From NCBI GenBank assembly GCA_973895155.1, contig OZ316894.1:18662001-18726000 (forward strand): a stretch of 64,000 nt of DNA. The letters run 5' to 3'. Source of the DNA: Marsupella aquatica (taxonomy: Eukaryota > Marchantiophyta). Shown here piece after piece: positions 51,470 to 62,710 of this stretch (position 1 is the stretch's first letter; each line of letters begins with the position of its first letter). A program made the translations under genes and the position numbers. The notes under the pieces are model-generated. The model searched no databases. It was given only the letters and a program-made list of their open reading frames with translations, and was not told the DNA's origin.

Positions 51470-53870
51470 ACAACAACAGTTCAAGGAAAGGTAGAACCAC
51501 CAAAGTCAGGACCAATTTGCGATCACAAGGTCGGTCATGCTGTGTCTCTTAAAAAATACACAAGAAACTATCAGCATTTATTATTTGGCAATTTCTTTCA
51601 AAGGGGTCCAGACTAGAGTAAATACCAACACTGTTTAGAAATACAAACAACTTGACCACATTTGGGTATCACTCTATGGTGTAAATACACAAAGAAAATA
51701 TGACGATTTGTTTCTCAGCATTTTATTAAGACAATGGTCCACAGGTAGCGTAAATGGGAAGAGCACAACAAAAATGCAAAGGACTTGAATTGACCTGCAC
51801 CACCACACAATTGGCCAAAGAAATGTCAAACTGACAGCAAACTGGGAGCAAATTTGGAATCACCAAGGCCCACTAAATCTAGGGTGTAAAAAGTTATGTT
51901 AATTTGCTTCTTGACATTTTTTTGAAAGAAAGATCCAAAGCTAAGGTAAATGGGAAGCTCATATTAACCAAAATACAAATGACTTTCTCCCCTACACAAC
52001 TGACTTATGAAAAATGAAACCAATAAAGTGAGAGCACATTTCAAATCACAACATCAAGCTTAGCCTAAGGGGTAAATACACAAAGAAATCATGTGAATTT
52101 GTTTCTTGGCATTTTTCTTAGACAAGGCTCCAAAGTTAAGTGGGGTAAATGGAAGGATCATCACCAAAATACAAAGAACGTGAACAAACTTGCTCCCTCA
52201 CATAGCTAACTAAGGAAAAATGAAATCAACGAAGGGAGGACTGATTTTGATTCACATTATGAGGCTCAGCATGAGGTGTAAATGCAAAAAAAAAAACCAT
52301 GAGCATTTGTTTCTTGGCATTTTTCTATGACAAAAGCCCAAAGTCAAGTAGGGTAAATGGGAGAACCATAACACAAATACCAAGGACTTAAATAAGCGAG
52401 CTCCATCCCACAATTGCCCAAGAAAATGTGCAACCAGCAAAATAAAAGTGGGTTTGAGATCACCAAACCAGACTCAGTCAAAGGTGTAAATAAATGGAGA
52501 AATTATGTGAATTAGTATCTTGACATTTCTAACAAGGCTCCAAAGCTAGGGTAAATGGGAAGATCAAAATGAAAAATAATACAAAGGATAAGAACAAACT
52601 TGTTCCCCCACACAACTGACTAAAGAACAAAAATGAAAATCAACAATTTTGATTCACAATATGAGGCTCAGCCTAAGGTTTAAATACAAAAACAAATAAT
52701 GAACATTTGTGTTTTGGCATTTCCCTAATCTGACAAGAGTCCAAAGTCAAATAGGGTAAATTATAGGAGAACTATAACACAATTAACAAGGACTTGAACA
52801 AACTCACTCCATTCCATGACTTAGCAAGAAAATCTGTAACCAGCAAAATGAGAGTGGATTTGGAATCACAGGACCAGGCTCAATCAAGGGTGTAAATAAA
52901 TGGAAAAATTAGGTGGATTTGTATTTTGACATTTACTTGAAACAAGGTTCCAAAGCTAGGGTAAATGAGAGCATCATAACCAAATTACAAAGGAGTTGAA
53001 CAAACTTGCTCCCTCACACAAATGGCTAAGGAAAAATGAAACTAACAAAGTGAGCAGATATCTGATCACAATATAATTAGTCTGAGCATATGGTGAAAAG
53101 CACAAATAAATTTTGAGGATTTGTGTCTTGGCATTTTCTTAAAATAACGGTCAAAGTTAGGGTTAAATGGGAAGACCATGACAAGTATACAAAGGACTTG
53201 GACCGACTTGGTGCACCACATAACTGGCCAAGAAAATGCTGAACCAGCAAAGTGAGAGTGGATTTGGAATGACCCAAGCCAGGCTCAGTCTACTAAGGGT
53301 GTAAATACTCAACAAAATTATGGGGATTTGTATCTTGGGATTTTGCTCAATCAAGGTCTAAAGGTAGGGTAAATGAGAAGATCATATCCAGAATACAAAG
53401 GATGAGAACAAACTTGATCCACCACACAACTAACCAAGAAAATTTCAAACCAGCAATGTGACAGGCAGATTATGAATGAAAATACCATGCTTAGTCCAGG
53501 GTGTGAACTTGTGGCAAAATTATGAGGATTTGACGCTTGGCATTTTGAGACAAGGGTCTAAAGGACAATAAGCTCTCCTGGAGCAAATATAGAAATGACT
53601 TGAATACTCTTGCTCCACTACAGAAGTGACTTAAAAAAGGTGAAACCAACAAAGTGAGATCTTGTCCAATGACAACAATCATTGTAAATGGAGGTTGTAC
53701 AACATAAACAAGTTATGAGGATCTGGTTTCTTCAAACAAGCTAGGTTGGGTCTAAAGCAAATTTGGAATCAAAATACCAGGCATGCTTAGTCTTGCAAAA
53801 ATCAAGGATTTAATTATTGGCATTTTCAGATAAGGGTCCAAAGCTAGGTTAAATACTAGGATGAGAGCAA
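51470..53870. repeat. Tandem array of about twelve 200-bp units with alternating unit types
   Basis: The phrase TTGGCATTTT...CCAAAGCTAGGGTAAATGGGA recurs near 51582, 51714, 51909, 52111, 52312, 52519, 52712, 52924, 53127, 53333, 53535 and 53816, a spacing of mostly 193-212 bp. From about 52111 to 53330 two unit types alternate. Type A carries CTAAGGAAAAATGAAA and AATATGAGGCTCAGC. Type B carries CAAGAAAATGT, AACCAGCAAAATGAGAG and GGATTTGGAATCAC. The higher-order period is therefore about 405-410 bp. Edge units are more diverged. The array has no coding capacity and begins about 300 bp past the integrase stop codon, on its 3' side. Confidence 0.85.
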
Positions 53871-54161
53871 AATTATGGGCTCAAAACATGAACAAGTATC
53901 TCTTAAGCCAATAGACTAGAAAATCACTTCTTCGAATATTGCTAAAGCCTCAAGAAGAAGTGTTTGTGTCACTGGTAAACTATTACATTACCTCACATAT
54001 TGTGTCAATCATATAATCTGTAATGTTTGTTGCAAGGATCTTAAGGCCCATAATCTACCATCTGACAAATTAGGTAGCCCTAATTCATTTTGTACATAGT
54101 CCTCCAAGTCCAATGAAGCGTCCATACTATTTTGACACTCTATAGAAAGAAGAAGATGCAT

Positions 54162-55668
54162 TCACAATTTGTCTTTTGCAGTTGTGACTGTCACTTGGTT
54201 CCTTTCATATGCAATATCCCGAATGTATTGTAGATTCTGCAAAAGAAATAAAACATGAATAAGGGCATATAAACAAAAGTATTTCTTACATCATCATTTC
54301 ATAATTCACATGAACATTAATCATAATACAAAACAATGCTTACTTCATCATTCAAATTGTTTATGCGATCTTCAAAGTTTCCACGATCATTGTTGTGATT
54401 CCAATAATCAATTCCCATTGGATCGATGATGTCATCTTCTTGTTCGATATCCACCTGAGCTTCTTCGGCATAAGGTGGAGGCTGAATAATTCTAGCTTCT
54501 CTTTCTCGTGATTGAAATGCAAGTTCTGGAATATGTGATGGTCTCAACATACCTCCAGTCCGCACAACTCTCACAGTATATGCATTCCATGTTAAAACCA
54601 CATCATTTACAGCCTCTTGCAGTAAAGGAAGAATCACAGTAACCATACAATATCTATGAAGTGGAATATCAATTTGTAAAAATCCTTCCACACATAATAA
54701 GTCATATAAAGTCTTCTTGAAGTGATTAGTTCCTTTTTGTTTCATGTAGTTCCAAAATGCCTCAATTCTCTGCCAAAACATATGATAGGATACAAATATA
54801 AGTACCTGCACAAAATTGATTTCAAATTTCCAAGCTGCAATCGATGACATGAAATATGAAATGAACCACTCTATATGTTCTTGTTAATCAGAAATATTAC
54901 CTGATTATGAACATAAGACCCCTGCGAAAACAATTTGTATTTGGTCTTGCTCTTTCAAGGTTTCTTCTTACCAAAACATGCTCTGTTGCATAATCAGAAC
55001 GAATCATCAATGGATGACCAAATCTAAGTATGGTTGTCTTATATCCCACATATAGAGTCTAAGCTTTCTTGTTCAATGCCACATGCATCCATGGAACAAA
55101 GTGTGTAGCCCCATCAATTGCACCATGAATTCTGAATCCCCATTGCGTCAATTTATCATATGCTGCATTCAATTTCCAAACAATCTATTAGTATTGAGGA
55201 TCTATTCTAAAGTTAACTTCAATATAAAAGCAGGAAAAATTTAGAAGAGACATAGATGTTCTACTTACAATCCATATGCCACAGATGCATTGGCTCAATT
55301 ACATCATAAAATCTCCTTATGATGCATCTTCGTGCCCTTCCTTCAAGTACACCAGGAAGTAATGTGTCCAAAGCATTTCTGACAAGTGCTAGTGAGATTT
55401 TATAACCAGCCTTTTTTAAACTTGCTCTAACAAAACATATTCCCCAATCTTCAGCATATCCATGGATTGGTATAATCTCGGTAATAAGAGAGCAAACATC
55501 TTCTAAAGTATATCGGGGATATATTCTATGCTCAATATCAAAGTTTTTGAGGCATTTCCATAGAGTCACTTTATGTACGCCAAGTGCATCTGCACATTCA
55601 TTCATAGTGTACCCTAGGTTGAGAGCTCTTTTTACATCTGTATACTGTTGAAAATTTGGATCATTCAT
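54162..55668 (-). pseudogene. DDE integrase-type transposase, intron-containing, with one stop and one frameshift
   Basis: Minus-strand exons: 55269-55668, 54901-55162, 54344-54769, 54162-54236, GT-AG bounded. Translation starts MNDPNFQQYTD; a helix-turn-helix follows (ALGVHKVTLWKCLKNF). The integrase core shows WHMD | SYDKLTQWGFRIHGAIDG (first Asp at the exon junction, about residue 133), RSDYATEH (second Asp) and, after HNQ, RIEAFWNYM (third acidic residue), about 34 residues after the second. This matches the DDE integrase-core family of intron-bearing eukaryotic genes typified by WHIDxYDKLxxFGxxIHG and NQRIExxW. Two lesions: TAG at codon 168 (AAA GCT TAG ACT) and an indel in about 54922-54971, where 50 bases stand in place of a multiple of three. 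The last exon (NLQYIRDIAYERNQVTVTTA) is in phase. The copy looks young but unable to make full-length protein. Confidence 0.75.
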
Positions 55669-56061
55669 ATTGATTGTCCAGCGTGGGTTGAGTATAGATT
55701 ATACTCCACAGTTTTATCAACTAACAACTTTAACACCTGCAACCATATACAAATACAAATAACAGTAGTCACTCAATTTTTGTTTTCTACAGCAATGGAC
55801 TATTGCTCTTGTAAGCTTGGCCCCAACACTGCCTGTTCATAAATAATTGTTGATGATTCCCAATTTGGAAGCAGATGACATTTTCAAAATTTTCATTGAC
55901 TTTCTTGAACCTATTAAAAGATCACAAGTCATATTACAGCCACAAGGGATATATAACCATTATAATCAAATTCACCATAATAATAAATTTAAAAATAGAC
56001 CAAAAGAAAACCCGTGTAGCTAATCTCAGTGTATCATAAAATTTATTTAATTACTTTCACC

Positions 56062-58242
56062 TTAAAACTCATAAGCATTGCCAAGTTTTTGGTTTACGGC
56101 AATTCCAACTACATATACTGGTTTCATTGGTGGACTTCTATACGATGTAGCATGAGGATCTTGACCCCGAACAAAAAATAAATCTCCATCTAAAATTGAA
56201 ATTTTTAATTCCATATTTTAGCATCACTAAATCTCCACCTCTACTTTCATTCGATGGATTACATGCCATGAACATTGTAAACTCTCTTTCATCTACATCT
56301 ATATGAACTTCATTGCAATAGTCCTTTGTGATGAATAAAGGATATGCAGGAATGGCTTTTATCATGAGTTCAGGCTTTGAAAAACAAGCCAAAAGCTCAC
56401 TGCTAAGTTCCATCATTGGAGGCATAATCTCAATAAAACTCTCCACCACTGGCCAAAAGTGTTCACAGAAAAGAACAAAAAGAATTTCAAACAGTAATCG
56501 ATGTGCACATTGCTCATAGAGCAATTCTAATTGAACCATAGTAGGATCCTGTGTTTGTGATATCTTCAACTTATTACGGTAGAAGCTCACAAAATGATTA
56601 CCTTTCCCTTCTCGCCACTTCACTAATGGGCCAATTGCCCTCATGACATTTTTCAATGCAGATCGTGTATCTGACCTCTTCACTGTATATTTATCATTCC
56701 ATATTTCTTCCACAAACAACTGAACAAAAGATCTATCTTTCTCTAGAACACCTCCTTTCATCCGACCTCCAATGATTTCATCACCATCCATCCAAATCTC
56801 CACTCTTGATGAAATATCATCTTGTAGAAAGGCTTGATCATCGGTCTCCAAACTATAATTTGATTTGCCCAAGGTGTTTCCAAATCTTCCTCAATCAAAT
56901 AGCTGGAGGAAAATTTACCAACAAAATTGGAAGATTTCTTGGTGAAATTTGTAAACTTTATACGGGATTTTCCAAATTTCTAGTAATAAATGATCTTTCT
57001 TACTTTTAAGATACATGTCTAGATCAGTTCGGAACTTCTATATACGATCTAATAAGCCTCTCCCAACAGATGATAGATTGTAACGATTCATTATCATATG
57101 AATGATGCTACTCCATTCTTTTTCATCAAACCAAGCAATCCAACTTCCATCTCTTCTTAAACTGTGAAAACTATCAAAAAAGGTTGACTGATTTCCTTTT
57201 AGGTTTCCCTCGGATAATATCTGTACACCATATTCAAAAAGATAGTATTCGCCCAACAACCACTTACATAGAATTTTTGTATGAAAATGACCTGCTTTCC
57301 CGCCAGCTTTTTGAGCAAGCTTGGTGATTTCACAGAAATAAAGAGATGCTGCAGAGAACCTCTCGGAAGATACCTTCACTATTTTTTTGCCCTATAAAAG
57401 AAAAAAGAGTTTCATCTTAAATTTGCAGTAAAAATAACAAATATAAACCTACGATGAGTATCAAATATGCTAAACATTTTGGACACAAAACACAGCCATA
57501 GAATATAGACTGTATCGGCCACCGAATAATGAGGTTTCTTCCACTATACGGGAAGTCACGCCCCCCCCCCCATAGGTCAACTATCAATATATTCACCTGA
57601 CAATGAATTGGACTCACAAAATGTGTACTGGTTTCAAATATATTCCAAACATTTTCTGATCTCAAAGTATATTAGTAGTGAGAAAATATCTTACCTTTAG
57701 AATTGGAGTCTCACTTTTTTTCTTTTTTTTTGTCTTTCAATCCTTCCATATTGAGTAACCTGTAAAATGATTTAAATTCTCAATGATTTGTCAAACTATG
57801 TGCAATAGAAAGACTATCACCTAGGAAAAAGCTTAAATTTAGAATGAATTCTTGTCATCCCAGTTCAAAAATTATGTTGGACGGCAAGCAGCCACATTCA
57901 AAGCTAACATTAGCCCACCATACAAAATGTGAATCGCAAAGATTTCTCCTATGGTAGTATGTAACATACCTAAAAATTGAAGATACGGTGTATCAGGTAG
58001 GGTGTCATCCAGTGCACGAACTTAGCAATGGGAGACTTGATTTTAGAGTCAACGCTGCATTTGTAAAAGCGACTTGTAATAGACAGGGCATAATGAGGTC
58101 ATGGACAAACAAACTCAAATAACACAACCTAATCCAAAGAGATAAATTCAGAAAGCCTTATTTCACTTACAAATCTTTCTCCGTTGAAGATTGTGAATAG
58201 AACATCCACATCAACAATGGTGGTGGTCTTGTCAAACGCCAT
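56062..58242 (-). pseudogene. Transposon-linked 2-oxoglutarate/Fe(II) dioxygenase-like gene, broken
   Basis: A first exon at 58171-58242 (MAFDKTTTIVDVDVLFTIFN, start context ACCATGG, donor GTAAGT) and blocks at 57038-57390 (AASLYFCEITKLAQKAGG, LRRDGSWIAWFDEKEWSSI) and 56062-56960 (EIWMDGDEIIGG, LFITKDYCNEVHIDVDERE) lie in order on the minus strand. The C-terminus has the double-stranded beta-helix iron-binding signature: HID in NEVHIDVDERE, then GGDLVMLKYG, GDLFFVRGQDPHATSYRS with the distal His, then a basic residue in MKPVYVVGIAVN, and the stop at 56062. The spacing resembles TET/JBP-type DNA-base dioxygenases more than prolyl hydroxylases, but this is inference. Lesions: a one-base gain in an A run near 56212, an extra base near 56876, an in-frame TAG near 57040 and a G10 run near 57581-57590. 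Exons between 57.4 and 58.17 kb are unresolved. The integrase gene follows 394 bp downstream on the same strand. Confidence 0.6.
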
Positions 58243-58261
58243 GGTGATCGGGAGATTGAAA

Positions 58262-58851
58262 TCGATAGTATTGGGCCTAAGGAAACCTGTGACTCTCTCA
58301 GATTTTCTAGGGCAGCATTCTCATGATGAAATGCACTCAACTTTGCCAGAAAATGACACCTAAAAAAAGCTGCAAGTTGCTCAAATTTTGTAGGGCAACA
58401 TTTGCTTCACAGAATGCACTCAAACTTTGTCAGATCTTAGAAGAAAGAGTCACAATTGTGCTGGCAAAGTTTCAGGGAAAACCGAGCTCAGAATCGAAAC
58501 TGAAAAAAACAAAACGATCAAGAGATACAAACTCGATAAAATTTGACCTAAAAAAAGTTGCGAGTTGCTCAAATTTTGTAGGGCAACATTTGCTTCAAAG
58601 AATCCACTCAAACTTTGCCAGATCTTAGAAGAAAGAGTCACGACTGTGTTGGCAAAGTTTCAGGGAAAACTGAGCTCAGAATCAAAACTGAAAAACAAAA
58701 TGATCAAGAGATATGAAATCGACAAAATTTGACTTATAAAAAGCTGCGAGTTGCTCAAATTTTGTAGGGCAACATTTGTTGCATGGAATGCACTCAAACT
58801 TTGCCAGATTTTGGAAGAAAGAGCCACGACTATGTTGGCAAAGTTTCAGGG
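58262..58851. repeat. Tandem repeat, period 185-189 bp, upstream of the dioxygenase-like gene
   Basis: The phrase AGTTGCTCAAATTTTGTAGG recurs at about 58375, 58563 and 58748. Each time it is followed by GGCAACATTTG, GAATGCACTCAAACTTTG, GAAGAAAGAG and GGCAAAGTTTCAGGG. A diverged partial copy precedes them from about 58285. The array starts about 20 bp upstream of the start codon at 58242, so it would be the promoter or leader of that gene. The last copy is cut at CAGGG (58847-58851), where a 3.86-kb element is inserted, and its remnant continues at 62711. Confidence 0.85.
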
Positions 58852-59837
58852 TGTCGCGTCCCTAACCTGGGCCTTAAATCCAGTTTAGTGCCATGGCGCA
58901 ACCTCGACCACCAGTAGGGGTGAGGGTTTGGGCAAGGAGGTGTGTAGTGGCCCCGATTAGCCCTAAGTCGGGCTAAGCCGATATACTTACTGGTATAACA
59001 CTTAAGCAATTCGTACTAGTCATAGGTATCTTTTATTTTCCACCGCTGGAATCCTCCCTCAGTTAGTGACTCGGACTAACTCCCGGCTTGGGGCTTTTCA
59101 AGCCATCGACGCGACAGAACCTTGTGACATACAATGGGTGGCAATCCCTACCATTAGTCCGCACCCGGTACGTCCCTTAAAATGGTGCCTTTGCCCAGAC
59201 AAAGCATACTCACAACACCAGTTACCTGCGGAAACATTAGAGGGAAAAGACTATATTTACTCAACGAAGCATCAGTTTACATGGTTGACTCGACTTCAAA
59301 GGGGGTCAGCAGGCCCAACGGCAGTCGATGCCCAGTCTCTACGAGGCCCCGCCTCGCACTTGCCCAACAAGCTTGACTCTAGCTCTCACTCCTTGGTGCG
59401 CTCTGACCCTGCTCAGGCCAGGACTCCCCGTGCCTCACCTTTCTTCTGCTGAGATAACTAAGCCTTCTCCCCCTTCCATAGCGGAAGGGGAAGCCTAAAT
59501 ACTATAGTTTGCGGAATAGAACCGGAGGATACTACCTTCCGGGATACTACCTACTGACTAACTACCTTCTGACTACTGGCCGTGCCGCACTAACTGGTTG
59601 ATCGTCGACGACAAGGGTGCCGACCGGGATGGCAGCGGCCAAGCCTACTGACAAAAATCTAGTCCGTTGATGGACTCCATCCTACGTTGGCTGATCCTGA
59701 CTGATCCGGCCCTAATTCTTCCTACTACCACTAATCGGCGCCTAATGACAGCTATTCTGTCGTTACACCTAACCAAAAGATGCCGCTGACTTAACTACCT
59801 CGCGCGGCGCCTATTTCCACCCTTCGCTAACCACCCC

Positions 59838-60518
59838 TTACGTGTGTGTTGTGGTTGGACCAGGGCTGGTCCCCTTGTCGGGGCGAGACCTCGAGCCACC
59901 TTGATCAAAGGTGGGCCCAGGTTTTCCCCGCTGGAGGACGAGCAGGGTAACACGGTCCTGCCAGGCCTTGTTGTCCCACACCGCCTCCTCCGCCTCGTTT
60001 GCAGCTTCATCGGCCTCGGTCTGGAGCCGCGCTACCTCCAGGTTGAGCTGGTTAATGGAGTCGCGATGGATCTGGTCCTGCGCCAGCAATTTATCCCGTT
60101 CGGCGGAGAGACTAGCCACCTGTTGTGTTGCCTACAAGAATTGTTTGTTGAGGTCGGTCAGGCTGGTAACCCAAGCCGAAGATTCTGAGCGTAATTGAAG
60201 CACGGTGTCGTCCAACTTCTTGAGATCTCCTTGCGCTCCGCTTAACTCCTGGGTTAGTCCGTCCCTCTGTTCGACGGTGTGGACTAACTCCTCGCGGCGG
60301 GTAGTGGCCTCCTCCTCGAGGTGCTCTACCAGCATCTGGAGGCGCCCGATCTCATTCCCCTTCGCCATGAGTTCTTCTTCCAAGCGGCTTATGATCCGTG
60401 GTTGGTGCTCTAATATGAAGAAGGTTGGTTGAAAGTACGCCGAGACTTGTTGTCCGATGTACGTCGCCAGCTCCCTAGAGATAGTCTGGCTAAACTTCTG
60501 GACCAGGTCGTAGGCCAT
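59838..60518 (-). pseudogene. Coiled-coil frame of the inserted element
   Basis: Two minus-strand frames, 60132-60518 (MAYDLVQKFSQTISRELATY, then ISRLEEELMAKGNEIGRLQM) and 59838-60119 (MASLSAERDKLLAQDQIHRD, then EVARLQTEADEAANEAEEA), are both long coiled coils with heptad-like Leu/Glu/Arg patterns. They probably form one protein: the first ends DLNKQFL just where the second begins with VATQQVASL-like sequence in the next frame. Such coiled-coil proteins accompany the plant-transposon-protein domain in several plant elements. Function is unknown. Confidence 0.45.
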
Positions 60519-60804
60519 GGTCCCCGGGGGCTACTTGGTAGTCCTCCATCCTCTCGGGTACCAGTGGTTCCTCGGGCGGGGCAACGAGCTCCTCCGTAGT
60601 CTGTGCTGGGGAGGGGAAGGTTTCTTTAGGTGGTGGAGGGATTGGGGGTGGTTATACTGCGGGCAGCGGAGGCTCGACGGAAGGGGGCGGCAGAATTTCC
60701 ACAGGAGGAGGTGGCAAAGTATTAGTCTGGGCTTCCGGCTCAGGGTTTGCCCGAGGGACGGTAGTCCGCGCGCTCGGGGTTGCCTCCTCTGGGTGGGGGT
60801 GACA

Positions 60805-62157
60805 TTAGTCGGGGCTGAGGTGGCCATATTCTTTCCTCTGGTCTCCCGCCGTGCCTTGTAGTAGGCAAGGATAATGGCGATATGACTTCCCAAGTAAGTC
60901 TTCCCCCCAATAGCCACACCACACTGAGCCCGCTTCAGCTCCCCCGAGAATCTTCGGTAGAAGAATTAATTGGGCCCAGTTCCGCCGTTTGTACTGTTCC
61001 ACCTGCACGATCGTGCAGAGGGAAATCTCGGATCGTGGCTCAATCATGTGTAGGGTAATCCGTATGAAGTTAAGACGCTCCATGCAGATTAAGTTGGTGC
61101 ACGACCCCTGCTTGTATCCGTTGTCCGTCTTACCCTCGGGTTTGAAGTGCCGCGGTGTATACTCCTTATCCCGAATTCGGAGTTCAACCGACACTGGCCC
61201 GGTTGGCAGGCAGAAGATTTGCGTTAACCGATGCTCCGTGAGTGATAAGGCCTGCCCCAAAACCTTGGTGGTCGATGCGTCAATGTCAAAATTGGAGATG
61301 AACTCACAAATCTCCTTCGGCCCGGCGGCGCACGGCCTCCATAGCAAGTGAGCGAACTGCTCCAACTGATGCTCCTTGAGATAGTTCGCGTGTTCGAGTT
61401 TCTTGATCGCGATCCAGACTACTTTGGGGGCGCGGATTACCTGTAATAAGTTGGACTTCGGGTTATTCGGGGGCCGTCGGGTCTGGTTGGCCGGGGGGTT
61501 TGCCGGGGCAGGTGCAGGCACGGCGTTGGTTTGCGTTGTTGATTCAGGGGCCATCGTCGTCCTTGGTCGCTTACGAGAACGTTGTTTGAGTTGCGGACTA
61601 ACTCGCTCGGAACCCGAAGAACACTTTGTGTTGATCACTGGACGGACTTGGGACCGGTTCGGCGGTACGCCGGTGGTCATCGGCTCAGGCACTGGTGGTA
61701 TCGGGGTAGCCATATCCCAGTTGAAGGCATTGGAGCTTTCCCCGAGGAACGTAAGATTACGCGCCGCTTCCCGTTGTCTGCTGATGTCTTCTTGACACTT
61801 TTCGGACGTGATCTGCTGGTCTAGGTACCCCGGAATCTTGTCAAACTCCGCTTGAGTAAGCCGTTGGCTGCCCTTCAGCTTAAAAAACTTTGCTGGGACT
61901 TCATGAATCGCCTCTGCTACCGATCTAAGCCCTTCCTCGCTGAGATATAGTTCGGTGATGTAGTCTCACAACTCGTTGTAGCTGGAATCCCTGGTGATGG
62001 CTGTCCTTTCGCAATTAACCAGTGCTACCTTGGTCACCAGCTTCGCGTATCTTCGTTCGTAAGTGGCTTTCTCGGGACAAGAGTACCAGTAAGTCTCGGA
62101 GAACTTAGCACCTTCCTCGCCAAACAAGGTCCAGAATCCCAAGGCTGTAAGGGTCAT
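60805..62157 (-). pseudogene. Main open frame of the inserted element, interrupted by one TGA
   Basis: On the minus strand one frame stays open from about 62157 (MTLTALGFWTLFGEEGAKFS) to 60805 except for a TGA near 61966-61968 (NEL-stop-DYITELYLSEEG). Upstream it contains SVAEAIHEVPAKFFKLKG and QAEFDKIPGYLDQQI, then a Pro/Arg-rich linker, then a folded segment (KEICEFISNFDIDASTTKV, LTQIFCLPTGP). Near 60915 the sensible reading moves to another frame (VAIGGKTYLGSHIAIILAYY), implying a frameshift. The middle segment recalls the 'putative plant transposon protein' domains found in large plant retrotransposons, but I see no reverse transcriptase, protease or integrase. The element therefore looks non-autonomous or incomplete. 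Confidence 0.5.
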
Positions 62158-62710
62158 ACTAACCTCGTAGTCCGGTTCGTTGAGTCCACGTTCCCACCCG
62201 GCTGGTCCTTTTGCTCGTGGAGGCCTCGCTCGTCCTGACTAAATCTTGCCACATTCCGCTCTTATCCCTCGATAATCTCCTTGTAAAGGTCGACTTGATT
62301 CGATCAGAAAGGTGAGTGGATGGCAACGTCCGCAAATTCCAAAAAGGTGGAAATGAGCAAATGGCCCGCAGCGCCATCGGCTCCTCTCTTATGGAGGTGC
62401 CAGGGTGAGCCCGAGCGTGAGAAGGCCAGGCCATTTTGGTCATTGATAATGAGCTGAAGTCGGCGCCTCGGTCCAAGCATGATTCTTCTAACTGATTTTT
62501 ACTCCGCTGCCGCCACCGTACCTCGGTCGTGCGTAATAATCCTCTTCCTGAACTCGTAATCATTCGGTCATCTTAACCTACTCCTAATCTATTCATAATG
62601 GCAATAGACGACTATACGTGCTATTCTACGCTACGGCTACGGTCCTAACGTCCGTATAAGACCTAATCTACGACCTGGGTTCAGTTAAGTGACACGTTAC
62701 CCGTGTCACA

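Larger units (their letters stand above)
58852..62710 (-). mobile_element. Inserted element with TG...CA ends and CAGGG target-site duplication (LTR-type)
   Basis: The element starts TGTCGCGTCCCTAACC at 58852 and ends CCGTGTCACA at 62710. CAGGG stands directly outside both ends (58847-58851 and 62711-62715), and the interrupted tandem-repeat unit resumes after it (GAATCAAAA, TTTGACTT). TG...CA ends with a 5-bp duplication are typical of LTR retrotransposons. I see no second LTR inside, so it may be a very long solo LTR, a non-autonomous element or a truncated one. The interior is markedly richer in GC than the flanks. Protein-like frames run on the minus strand only. Near the right end GTGACACG and CGTGTCAC (62689-62709) form a hairpin. 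Confidence 0.75.

Noticed and set aside
54790-54850. Upstream extension of the integrase RIEAFW exon (AAWKFEINFVQ)
   Set aside because: The acceptor GGCAG directly before RIE joins in phase to HNQ, as the family motif NQRIE requires; the extension is intron.
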